A stretch of 64,000 nt of DNA from the NCBI RefSeq assembly GCF_000350225.1, contig NW_005178984.1, positions 110,039 to 174,038 of the forward strand, given 5' to 3'. The number at the start of each line of letters is the position of its first letter. The first letter of the stretch is position 1. Shown piece by piece: positions 17,844 to 27,906 of this stretch. A model generated the notes under the pieces. It searched no databases. It saw only the letters and a program-made list of their open reading frames with translations, and had not been told where the DNA came from. Both the position numbers and the translations under genes were made by a program. Source of the DNA: Chondrus crispus. Taxonomy: Eukaryota > Rhodophyta > Florideophyceae > Gigartinales > Gigartinaceae.

Positions 17844-20800
17844 TTAAGAGTGAACGTCCGCGTTCACTTCGGAGTTGAGGTCCCTCCCTGTGCGTCTTCG
17901 AAGACGCAGCGCATATCGAGACACCAATTCTTCGGGGATGTGGGTGCGTGCCGTCCAAGTGGGTTGGTCGTAGTCCGCCCACTTGATGAGGAACTCCGTT
18001 GTTCCGTCTTCCATCTCTCGATGCTTGAGTAGCCTCTCCACGGCGTACTGTGTTCCCTCCCTGACCTTGTCGGCAAGGTCACGCGGGGTCGTCGTGCTCA
18101 CCCGTGGGACGTCCATGGGCGGGGGCGCGTACACGCAGCGGTCTGCGGACACCCTCTCGGTGACGCCATCACGATCGATTGTGATGGTTCGACGATCGTT
18201 GGCGAGGACACGGTACGGCCCCACGGCGGGCGAGACGAGCTTGTTAGACGTCTTGTCCCCGTCGGTGGGGTTCAGGTAGATGAAGTTACCGGGCTCGAGA
18301 CGTGTGTTAACCGTTCGAACGCGCTTATCGAAGTCGCGTTTGTAACGGGCTTGCGTGCGTCACAAGCTCCCGTAGGCCTTCTGGATGGTCGCGTCCAGGG
18401 TCTTCAGGAACTCCGCACGATCCGTTCCCCTATCGGCAGGGGGCGCGTCCCCGCCGGTTCTTCGAAGAGAAAACTCCGGCGGGGGCCGACTGAGCACGAG
18501 CTCAAACGGGGTCGTTCGTGTGGTTCGGTGTACGTGGGAGTTATATGCGTACGTTAACGGTCCCACGTACACGTCCCAGTCGTCTTGATGCTCGTTCACG
18601 TAATTGCGGAGCATCGCCGCAATCGTTCGGTTATAGCGTTCCACCTGGCCGTTCGTCTGAGGGTGGTACGCTGACGTGTAAAGGTTCGTAATTCCAAGCA
18701 CTCGGCATGTGCTTTGGAAGAACTTTGCGTTGAACTGCAGTCCGTTATCCGACAGTAGCGAGCGTGGGACGCCGTACTTAAAGACCCACGCTTCGCAAAA
18801 CGCCACTGCGACGGTGTAGGCGGTTACCGTGCGCAGTGCGACGACCTGTGTTAACTTCGTAAAGCGGTCGGTGATTACCAGGAGGAATCGTTTCCCTGCC
18901 TTGGTCTTTAGGAGCGGCCCCAGTATATCGATCGCGAGGCTCTCCAACGGCCGCGTCGCCGGAAACAACCTTAATCAGTTTAGGTGTTTCCGAAGCTTGA
19001 CGCAGTTCATCGCACAGGTTCGACAACCTCGTACGGTCGACGCGACGTCCGCGGCCAAATGTGGCCAGTAGTACTCGCGACGGAGCGCGTAGTACATGCA
19101 GTTCTGCCCCGGATGCCCGGCGATGGCCGGGTTATGGCAGAGCCGCAGCAACCGGGCGCGTAGAGTCCGAGGGACCACCACCTGTACGATATCAGGGTCG
19201 AAGGGGTGTCTCCGTTTGAGCACCCCTTGGTGGTCCTCGAAGAACGCGGAGTCCCGGGACTCTGACTGTCGTGCCAATACCGTTTGGCAGAAGTCATCCA
19301 CGCGTTGTTCTTCGGCTATCTCCTCTATCGTAAGAGGGGCCGGCAGGTCGTCCTGCGGAGGGGCGACCTGGGAACCGGACGTATCGGCTTCGAAGTCTTG
19401 GGCGCGATCAAGGTCCACGGCGTCGAATTCCTCGTTCTCTGCCCAGAAGGCGTCGGGTTCTTCTAGAGCAGGGGCTTCGTCGTCGCCCCTCGGTTCGTCG
19501 CGCGCTAGAGCGCGCAATTTCCCTCGGGATTTCGTTCGGTTTCTTGTAGTCACGAAGACGTGGTCGGCCTCGTGATCGCAGCTCGCGGTGCATACGTGGT
19601 TCGCGAGCTCATCCGAGACATCACGAACGGTCGTGCACGTGTCGTAGGTGGGGATGTCGTCGTCCACCTCGACAGCCTGGCGAGGGTCGTCGGCGACCCT
19701 CGGTGATACGAGGCGTGACAGGGCGTCGGGGACCTGGTGCACGCGCCCGGGGCGGTACTGAATGGTGAAATCGTATTCAGCCAGACGTAGCCGCCACCGG
19801 GTGAGTCTTCCGGAGCTCTCGGTCAGGGACATTAGCCACCTCAGCGCGTCGTGATCCGTCCGGACGGTGAACTTCGTGCCCTCGACGTACGGGCGTAGTG
19901 TGCGGACGGCCCACACTACAGCGAAGCACTCGCCTTCCGTAGCGCTGTAGTTGCGTTCGCTGTCGTTTAACGAATACGACCAATATCCGACGGGACGCCA
20001 GTCGTTGGCTTCGTCGTGTTCTTGCAGCAGCGTACACCCGAGTGGATACGCACTTGCATCGGTATCGATCATGTACGGCCGACCGTACCGCGGAAGCGCA
20101 AGTATCGGCGGAGCGATCATCCTTGCCTTGAGGTCCTCGAACGCTTGAAGCTGGGCCTCCGTCGGATTATCGAAGTCGGGGTCGGCGTCCTTGCGAGTCA
20201 TATCGGTTAGCGGTCGAGCTATCTTGGCAAACCCCTTGACGAAACGGCGATAGACGTTGCACGACCCGAGGAACGAGCGCACCTGCGTAAGCGTCCTCGG
20301 CAACGTGAACGTCTTGAAGGCGTCGGCCGCCGTTTCGGTCACGCTGAGCTTACCTGGGGATATCACGTGCCCCAGGTAATGCACCCTTGGACGGAAGAAG
20401 CTGCACTTCTTGAGCTTGAGGGATATTCCGGCGGTCCTCAACAAGCTCAAGACAATGTCGAGGTGTACGGCGTGCTCCTCGTGCGTTCGGGAAAAAACTA
20501 TGACGTCGTCGAGGTATACGAGACATATCTGCCATCTTACGCCGGACAGGATGATGTCCAATGCACGTTGGAAGGTGGCCGGTGCCCCTTTCAGTCCGAA
20601 CGGCATACGCAAATGGCGAAACGTACCCATATGCGTGGTGAATGTGGTCTTATCCCGGTCCTCCGGCGCGACCGGGATTTGCCAGTAGCCCGAATTGCAG
20701 TCGAGCGTAGTGAAGACGGCTGCATCCCCTAACGAATCGATGCAGTCGTCCATCTGGGGCAGCGGATACGAATCCGCTGCCGTCTTTGCGTTGAGACGTC

Positions 20801-22562
20801 GGTAGTCAACGCAAAACCGAAGAGAGCCGTCTTTCTTCGGGACGAGCACCACCGGCGAAGCCCACTCGGTGCTCGCGGGTTCGATAACTCCGGCGTTCAA
20901 CATCTTGTTGACTTCTTTAGCTACCATCTCACGCATGGCGGGCCCCTTTCGGTAGGGCATAGAACGAATCGGTTTCGTCCCCGCCTCGAGTGGTATGCGG
21001 TGCTCCGTTGCTCGTATCGTACCGAGCGCACCGCTCCACAGACTCGAATGCTTACGGAGCATGTCGAGTACCCTTGCGCGGAGCTTGTCATCGTCGATGT
21101 ATGACAAGTCCATTTCTTTTTCCCAATTCTCCGGCGAATTTTCGGGATCCTTATTTGTGACTCGCGCGGTGCCTTCCGTCGATGATGGGCACCCCGCCGG
21201 CTGATCGCCGGGGCCGACGTGACTTCTCTCGGCGGTCTTATTTTCCGGGGAGCTTGGTCGGCCAGCTCCCCCTCTCCCGGCTTGCACGTCCAAGTCGGTG
21301 AGATGCAGCGCGTGTGCGATCTCCGCCCCGACTCGGCGCTCGGGCGTCAGGATCGCCAGCGGATTGCGCTTCGCGTAACCGACGACGGTGCGCTTCGGGA
21401 GCCGCCTCGCTTGGTGCGAGAAATTCGCCACGATCACGTCGAAGGTCTGGTTCGGTAAGACCTCAGCTACACCGTTCGTGAGCCTCACTCCGTGTCGACG
21501 TTGGAGTGACGGCTTGGGTTCCAAGAAAACGAGGCCGCTCCCCGCGGTAGTGACGCGTATCCGTGCTTGCGACATCGCGGGGATCGTGACCCATCGGGCG
21601 ACACGGATCGGCTGTGGGGCTTCTTCGCGTACGTCGGCCCGACTTGACTGGCGACCGTGGCGCCGGGTTGGGGGAGACGGCTCCCCCTTCCCATCGACAA
21701 TGGCGACGGAGCCACATTGTCGGAGCTCGAGCCTCTGCGCATCGATGTCGATACTTCGAACGTGCACATCGATAAACGCCGTGCCCAGGAGGACGGGCAC
21801 CGCGAGCTGGTCGGCGACCACGAACGGAATGCGGAACGTCGTGTTCCGCAGTCGGACGGCCAGCTGCACGACCGCAGTCAGCTTGAGCGGGTTACTGTTC
21901 GCGCCTGCCAACCGTGGCAGGCGTGCGTCGCGTACGACGTAGCGCGTCCAATCGGGAGGAAGGTCGGCCTTCCTCACCAAGTTATACCCCGAGCAGGTAT
22001 CGACTGCAATGGTATGAGGCTTGAACGCGTTACCCTCGGTTGCGATCGAGCCGAGGACGTTGTATATCTTCTATGTCATCAAGCAGATGACACCGTCGAC
22101 TACTTTCGGTGACGACGGCTCGGCCAGGTCGTTACGCTTGGGCCGCCGGCGTCGGTTCCGGCTTCTCTTCCGTGGTCTTCTGCCTCGGTCGCGGGGCGTC
22201 CGTCGGTCGGTGACGTCCTCGCGGCAAGTCGCGTCCGTACGCGACTTGATTTCTTCTGGCGGCCCCGGACACACGTGGGTCGGGCCGCCTGCGCGTTCGA
22301 TGCGCTCCTTATTTGGCATGTGGCTCACGGTGGCCACGGTGCCTTCTTCCTCTAGGCGTGCCGGGCTCTCGGTGGCCTCGGCGCCTTTGTCCTCCCGCAC
22401 CTGACTTACGGAAGTCTCGGTGCGCTCGTGCGGAGTCGAGGGGAATATTATCGGCAAACATTCCCCTCCTCCGCCGGGGTTGAATCGTAACGGGTCTGGG
22501 TTGGTGTGACAAGACGGCTCACGCGACCGCGCGAACGTAACCGTCTTTACGGGGTTTTCGAA
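17844..22562 (-). pseudogene. pol: gypsy-1 Pol with chromodomain, three in-frame stops
   Basis: One continuous minus-strand frame broken only by TAG (22071-22073) and TGA (18975-18977 and 18360-18362). Order: basic linker; protease with DTCSG where DTGA is expected (about 21990); RT with FTTLDCNSGY and YLDD (about 20500); RNase H with TDHDAL; integrase zinc region and CxxC (about 19010-19110); DDE core (LAIDILG, SDNGLQF, Glu of NGQVERYNR); a GPY-type module; and a C-terminal chromodomain (FLIKWADYDQPTWT). The chromodomain places it among chromoviruses, whose integrase tail targets chromatin. Relative to gag the frame is -1. Confidence 0.88.
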
Positions 22563-22771
22563 CTACCCGAGCTGTCGGAGCTACCCGCCCTGCTATCGTT
22601 AGCTAGCGCGTCAACGGGTCCCTGGCCGTGGTGGTGCGAGTCGTTCCTCCACCCTGGCTGGGCATCCTCTACGAAGTAATTGGATGCTTCGCCACCTTGA
22701 ATTGCAACGTCCGGCCGTTGCAATATTCGAGGGGCGGCGAGAACCGGTTCTCCTCCGCCTCCTTCCGTGGG

Positions 22772-25108
22772 CTAGGGGTTCGGATCCCCAACCCAATCTT
22801 GGACGTACATGATGGCGTTCTGTACCCCTTGGGGCAACTGGGTACGGCCCCGGTCGCCTCTTCCATCTCGACGGGGATACCGCGTATCCATCCGACGAGG
22901 ATCACGACGATCCCTTTGATCGGTTCCCGGGTGTCGATACCCGCCTTCGCGAGTGGCGAAACGGACGCCCCCACCCGATCGGTTCGGGTCTCCTCGCCGC
23001 GGGCCTCGGTCTTCCCGCGTAGACTGCTGAATGAGATTGCGCATCCCGGGGCGCGTCTCCATCTGATAGCGGTAGTTCCTGTACGCCGTGAACTGACGTT
23101 GTTCAGGCGACAGGAACGGGCACGCGTACATGGCGTGGCCATACGTCCGGCACAGCCAACAAACGTACGCGCTGCCATCGGTCGACGCGAACGTCGCCGC
23201 GTGGCGTGCCTCTTCGTCGGTGAGTCGAGGCACGTAAGGCGGCACGCGATCCCCTTCTCGACGGGAGATATCCAGCTCTGCCCTGTTGTGGTTCGGACCA
23301 CCCATGGCTTCTGGCGTGCGCGCGAACGCAGTCGCGTAGCTTCCGGTCGATCCCGTGGAAGCTGGCGTTGGAGGTCGGCCTCCTGCGCGGTCGAAGCCTT
23401 GCGTAATGAGGACAGGGTCGGCCTGCCACTCATCTTCTCCAATGTGGAGGGCGGTCGCCGGCGAACTTATTCCGTGCGACCTCGGAGTTCGGACTCCCTT
23501 CGCTGCAGGCTTCGGATCCGGCAGCGGCAATCCGCGGCGGGCGCGGTAGGTTGTTCCCTCAGCCGTTGCGATACGGCGAATCGTTGAGACTTCGGTCTTC
23601 TGTTGTCCGGGCAACCTTTGCATCGTCTCTGCCACTGCGGCCCGGGTCGCAGTGGACAACCCGCGCACGAAGTAGTGCGCGAGGGCTTGTTCTGAGAACA
23701 CGGCCGTGCATCGGAACGCGGCGGATTCCAGCCGGTCCACGAACGTGTTCTCGGTTTCGTGAGGAAGCTGTCGCGCCGACGCGACAGCATCAAACGCTTC
23801 CCCTAAGACGGCGTCGGTTAGGTAGCGTTTGATAAATTGGTTGACGAGACCAGGCCAGCTCGTATCGTCGTGGAGCTGGCCGGCGCGGAGGCCGCGCATG
23901 GTGTAACTCGTATACAACCGCTCCGCGTCTCGCTCGAGGAAGTGAGCGAAGACACGGACTGCCACACTTTCGGTCAGGTGCTGGGCATTGAAGGTTATCC
24001 GGATATCCTTCAGGAACGGGAGCAACTGAATCGCATCAGTGCCGTCGAAGCTCTTCATCGTGGGGCGGAGCCCACGGCAGCGTTGGACGTACTTGGCGAT
24101 CCGTCCCGCGTCACCCGAGGTAACGAGCCTCGAGGTGTTGTCCAACCAATACATCCGGTAGTTCGCGACGGCGCTGAACTCCTGTATCATGGTGTGGACG
24201 GGCTCGACCCCGGGTTCGGCGGGACCCAACGTTCCGAACGGAGTGACGGGCAGTGTTCGGACATCGACGGGGCCGGGATGCGCGGTAAGATCCGCCGGCT
24301 GGTAGCCGCCCCAGCGAGGATCGAAGGGGAGAATCGGTTCCCCTGATCCGCGGGCGACTCCTCCACGGCCCTGGTCGAGTTCGGTCGGTACCCGTCGTGA
24401 CTGCCGCATGCTTCCGGGGACATGCGGCAGGGCTTGAGTCTCGGACGCGAAGTTCGTGTCCGCCGTCGGCTTGATGTCCTCCGCCCTCCGGCTGGTGACG
24501 GCACCAGCCGTGGGCCACTCTTGCGATCCGGATGCGACCGGCGGAACAGTGGCACCGGGCCTACTCGAGGAGGCTCCGGGCGGCCTCTCGGCCGAGGTCT
24601 GTTCCATCTCACGGGCACGGCGGCGCGTTGAGTAAAGTTCCGCCGCCATATGCGCGAACGCTCCTATCTGTTCGGCAGATGGGAAGGGTTGCGGGTCTCG
24701 TCGAACCCCGGAGTTTGCACTCGCGGGTCGACCCGCAACCTCTACGGCGGGGGAATCAATGCGCGCGTCCTCGACCAGCGCCACACGGGCGTGTAGCTGG
24801 TCGACGAGTGCGCGCAGGTTCTCCAAGGACTGAGTTACGCGCTCGAACCTTCCTTCGCGGAGGGAGCGCAACTCTTCCATACAGCGGGCGTAGACGCTGT
24901 CGGAGACGTCGATACGGAGAGATGTCCGGACATCCTCGATGTACTCGGCGATGCGATCGTACATCGCGCGAGCGCGTCCTTCGGAGAGGTCGGGCGACGG
25001 TTCGCGGTCCCGAGGACCTGCGTCGCCATCGCCCACTTGGACGCGTAGCGCGGCCTCTCGCACATCCGCCGGCTCGGATCGGATCGAGGTCGGGTACTCG
25101 GCGCTCAT
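22772..25108 (-). CDS. gag: gypsy-1 Gag
   Basis: 778 codons from the ATG of MSAEYPTS. The N-terminal 250 residues are charged and helical. A capsid-like region follows (about 330-560). A zinc knuckle CWLCRTYGHAMYAC (CX2CX4HX4C) lies near residue 655 and an Arg/Asp-rich tail follows. The frame ends at TAG (22772-22774) but goes on in the same frame for about 80 coherent, Ser/Gly-rich codons. That extension overlaps the -1 pol frame by about 25 bp, so the TAG is either a mutation or a readthrough stop. Confidence 0.85.
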   Translation of the reverse strand: MSAEYPTSIRSEPADVREAALRVQVGDGDAGPRDREPSPDLSEGRARAMYDRIAEYIEDVRTSLRIDVSDSVYARCMEELRSLREGRFERVTQSLENLRALVDQLHARVALVEDARIDSPAVEVAGRPASANSGVRRDPQPFPSAEQIGAFAHMAAELYSTRRRAREMEQTSAERPPGASSSRPGATVPPVASGSQEWPTAGAVTSRRAEDIKPTADTNFASETQALPHVPGSMRQSRRVPTELDQGRGGVARGSGEPILPFDPRWGGYQPADLTAHPGPVDVRTLPVTPFGTLGPAEPGVEPVHTMIQEFSAVANYRMYWLDNTSRLVTSGDAGRIAKYVQRCRGLRPTMKSFDGTDAIQLLPFLKDIRITFNAQHLTESVAVRVFAHFLERDAERLYTSYTMRGLRAGQLHDDTSWPGLVNQFIKRYLTDAVLGEAFDAVASARQLPHETENTFVDRLESAAFRCTAVFSEQALAHYFVRGLSTATRAAVAETMQRLPGQQKTEVSTIRRIATAEGTTYRARRGLPLPDPKPAAKGVRTPRSHGISSPATALHIGEDEWQADPVLITQGFDRAGGRPPTPASTGSTGSYATAFARTPEAMGGPNHNRAELDISRREGDRVPPYVPRLTDEEARHAATFASTDGSAYVCWLCRTYGHAMYACPFLSPEQRQFTAYRNYRYQMETRPGMRNLIQQSTREDRGPRRGDPNRSGGGVRFATREGGYRHPGTDQRDRRDPRRMDTRYPRRDGRGDRGRTQLPQGVQNAIMYVQDWVGDPNP

Positions 25109-25171
25109 CTCAACGCGTACGGACGCGGAAGTAAAGGACAGCCTTCTCGGCGTGATCTTGAAGGTCTTGTA

Positions 25172-25184
25172 GGTCGGGAGACCA
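25172..25184 (-). other. gypsy-1 primer binding site
   Basis: In element orientation the LTR end (GACA) is followed by one base and TGGTCTCCCGACC. This would pair with a tRNA 3' end finishing ...GGGAGACCA. The tRNA species cannot be named from here. Confidence 0.6.
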
Positions 25185-25185
25185 G

Positions 25186-25798
25186 TGTCGCATAAACACC
25201 CCACACACGGCGGAGTGGTGTTCGCGATGTTCGGCGGAAGACCCCGGATCGGCGTACTGAGGGTCTTGAACCAACCAACGCCACCGGAAGCGGGCCGGTA
25301 GCGGGTGGTAGAGCGTGGTCGGCGGGGACGCGCGCGTAGGCGAGTGGATCGACGCCTCGACGCCCCGGAGCAGTACCGGTTGACGATCCGGTACTGACGG
25401 GCGGAAGCGGATCGCAGCTCGCCGCGGTGTCGCGCGCGTCCTCTACCCGCTCGGTGGTAACTACTCGCGGAACGGCGGTGTGAGTAGAGTAAGCTGGGTG
25501 GTCGACCGTCGGTGGAGGGTTGCCTGTCCTCCCCCTCCCCGCCGGCGGTCGCTCCCTATATTTATTGTACAAGTTAATTAACCGTCTACAGTACAGTACG
25601 GACTGTACTGTAGTCGGCTTACTGTATACAGTGCGGGCCGGCCCGCACTGTAACGCTGTCAGCCGTCGGGGCTGACAGCCTACGTGTGCTACACGTGAGA
25701 TACACGTGTTGGTGCGCGCGCGCTGTAAGGTATGCGCGCGCGCACGCTATAAGGTCCGTACCTTACCGCGTTAGATCTAATTCTAGATCCAGCGTAAA
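25186..25798 (-). repeat. gypsy-1 5' LTR, truncated by the gap
   Basis: It matches 12533-13167 from TGTCGCATAAACACC onward, including the first three hairpins. It differs from the left copy near 25725-25798 (U3 end). The promoter TATA-like motif lies at about 25556-25566 on the minus strand. The last few dozen bases are hidden in the N run. Confidence 0.88.
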
Positions 25799-26331
25799 NN
25801 NNNNNNNNNNNNNNNNNNNNNNNNNNNNNNNNNNNNNNNNNNNNNNNNNNNNNNNNNNNNNNNNNNNNNNNNNNNNNNNNNNNNNNNNNNNNNNNNNNNN
25901 NNNNNNNNNNNNNNNNNNNNNNNNNNNNNNNNNNNNNNNNNNNNNNNNNNNNNNNNNNNNNNNNNNNNNNNNNNNNNNNNNNNNNNNNNNNNNNNNNNNN
26001 NNNNNNNNNNNNNNNNNNNNNNNNNNNNNNNNNNNNNNNNNNNNNNNNNNNNNNNNNNNNNNNNNNNNNNNNNNNNNNNNNNNNNNNNNNNNNNNNNNNN
26101 NNNNNNNNNNNNNNNNNNNNNNNNNNNNNNNNNNNNNNNNNNNNNNNNNNNNNNNNNNNNNNNNNNNNNNNNNNNNNNNNNNNNNNNNNNNNNNNNNNNN
26201 NNNNNNNNNNNNNNNNNNNNNNNNNNNNNNNNNNNNNNNNNNNNNNNNNNNNNNNNNNNNNNNNNNNNNNNNNNNNNNNNNNNNNNNNNNNNNNNNNNNN
26301 NNNNNNNNNNNNNNNNNNNNNNNNNNNNNNN
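25799..26331. other. assembly gap (533 N)
   Basis: Unknown sequence. It hides the end of the gypsy-1 5' LTR, its right target duplication and probably the missing 3' end of copia-1. The DNA after the gap is Harbinger-derived and does not continue either element, so the join may also be a scaffold-level approximation. Confidence 0.98.
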
Positions 26332-26348
26332 GTCTCGATACTTTGAGT

Positions 26349-27240
26349 GGAGGCATCCAGAAAATAACACTGTATCACTCGACTACTTTTTTGACCAATC
26401 AGCGACCGATAAAGTGGTCGCCGGCTGACTACTTTTGACCATCTGATCAAGCCCTCTCGACCCCTCTCCACTCCACCACTCCCGCACCACTTCCCATTCC
26501 ATCCTTGCGCACTGGAGTTCCACATTCCAAGACCCCTCTCTCGAGCTGTCGGTGATGCCCGCTTCGCCAATGCCCTTTCAGAACAGCCGCAAGCACACTC
26601 TGGCAGCTCTAGCAGTATCGCTAGCAGCTCTGACGACATGTCTTGTCGCCCGGAGGAGGACAACAATGCGCCGCAAGCGCCGTCATCGCAACAAGAACCC
26701 AAAGTACCTCCGCCCAGCCATTATTCGCCCTCGCACACAGCGGTCCACTCCTTGGCGCGTGCTTCTCTCGTTCGGGAAAGACTCCGACTTCCTTGTATCC
26801 GTAAATATCACGAAGCCCTTACTGCTAAACAGTATACTTCCATTTTTTATACAGGAACAATTGAAATGTAACTTCGGTAGCCCTTACCGAAGGGGACCGA
26901 AAACAAGAGGACGCAGTACGCAACTGGAAAGTATTGCTTTGTTCGGGTTGGCTTGAGAGGGAGGATCGGATCCGCCCAAAAGGGATGCCATGTTGAGATG
27001 ACAGTGTCAGAATGCGGGCGCCAGGTTTGAGGAGGAAGGTGTGGCTCGCTTTGGGATTAGGGGATGGGGAGGTTGTGGGCGAGTGGGGGTGCGAGTGGGT
27101 GTACAGTTTGCAACATGTTCCAACTGGGGTGGAACCGCCACGGAAGGGCAGTGATGGATTGCAAGAGTGGTGGGGACAATCAATTTTTGAAACTATCATA
27201 CAATGGTAAAGTGTTAGAGTGCTATTTTCTGGATGCCCCC
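26349..27240 (+). mobile_element. internally deleted Harbinger transposon (non-autonomous)
   Basis: Its two ends match the ends of the complete Harbinger at 34534-37018 (GCATCCAGAAAATAACAC at the left, CTATTTTCTGGATGC at the right). The middle is missing. It keeps the transposase start (ATG at 26552 or 26555) for about 130 codons and the start of the second gene on the other strand. The two are joined at about 26940-26956 across a short GGCTT-like microhomology. Such copies can be moved by transposase made elsewhere. The left flank shows AGT, as for the full element. Confidence 0.85.
26552..26956 (+). pseudogene. truncated Harbinger transposase fragment
   Basis: 134 codons almost identical to the first 130 residues of the full transposase at 36812-35595, then a frame from the opposite gene region and a stop. 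The catalytic DDE part is absent, so the product cannot be active. Confidence 0.85.
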
Positions 27241-27284
27241 ACTGCGCGCGAGATCAGTATGTCAGAACTGAATCCCACAACAGT
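27241..27284. repeat. copia leader fragment between two Harbinger ends
   Basis: 44 bp (ACTGCGCGCGAGATCAG...CCCACAACAGT) match the bases just after the copia-1 LTR and the start of its gag. The same fragment occurs reversed at 34492-34533. It is flanked on both sides by Harbinger termini. Confidence 0.75.
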
Positions 27285-27327
27285 GGGTGCATCCAGAAAA
27301 TAACACTGTATCACTCGACTACTTTTA
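27285..27327. mobile_element. Harbinger terminal fragment
   Basis: 43 bp starting GGGTGCATCCAGAAAATAAC equal the terminus of the complete element. It is cut where the copia-2 LTR begins at 27329. Confidence 0.8.
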
Positions 27328-27328
27328 A

Positions 27329-27751
27329 TGTAGGGGCACTCCGAACTGTTAGTATGGCGTTGTGTAACAGACACGTGGAACAGGCACAAAAAGCCCGAGC
27401 GTTGCTTGCTCTTTCTTTATTAGTTGCTGCGTGCTCCTCGCTCGCCTTCCGCTGCTCGTTGCTGAGGCTGATGTATATGGCTCCAGATACACCCTTGGAG
27501 AAGAGACTGCCTGTCCCTCCTCTCAAGGCTAATTGCCGTCGGGTGCCCCAATTGCTTCATTCAACCGGCGTGGCGAATGCCACTATCTAATTGCATTCGA
27601 TAGATAGTGTGCGTGGCACCGCGACCTTTGCGCACACCTGCCGGCGGTCGGCATTCGAATTACGAACGCATGATATGCTCTTGTGTTCTTTAGAAGCTTC
27701 CACACGTACGACATATCTGTACTACGTGTGAACGTTGTACCACTTCTCACA
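27329..27751 (-). repeat. copia-2 3' LTR (423 bp)
   Basis: It is virtually the same as 7322-7744 by eye and of equal length. Preserved LTR identity and an open pol frame show that the two copia copies diverged recently. Confidence 0.87.
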
Positions 27752-27906
27752 CACCCCCCAGTCGTGATCATGCATCGGTTTGGCAAACACAGGAATGATA
27801 ACGGCTATCTTAGTACTGGAGTCGTAGTCTTATGCTGATCTTATTGTGTCACCCGTAGTGGACAAGATCGCGTTACATCAACCGTCAATGTGCTCTACCA
27901 TTGATC

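Larger units (their letters stand above)
12533..25798 (-). mobile_element. Ty3/gypsy chromovirus gypsy-1 with an antisense ORF
   Basis: Two LTR copies flank about 12 kb of internal DNA. On the minus strand the order is 5' LTR (right), a TGG-starting primer site, gag, protease-RT-RNase H-integrase-chromodomain, a 2.2-kb non-coding zone, an antisense ORF, a polypurine tract (13168-13182) and the 3' LTR (left). It is inserted in copia-1. The right LTR runs into the assembly gap, so the right flank and target duplication cannot be read. Gag and pol carry four isolated in-frame stops but no indel, indicating a fairly young but probably defective copy. Confidence 0.9.

Noticed and set aside
22669..23442. 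257-codon minus-strand ORF within gypsy-1 gag
   Set aside because: Shadow frame of gag; the zinc knuckle is in the gag frame and not here.
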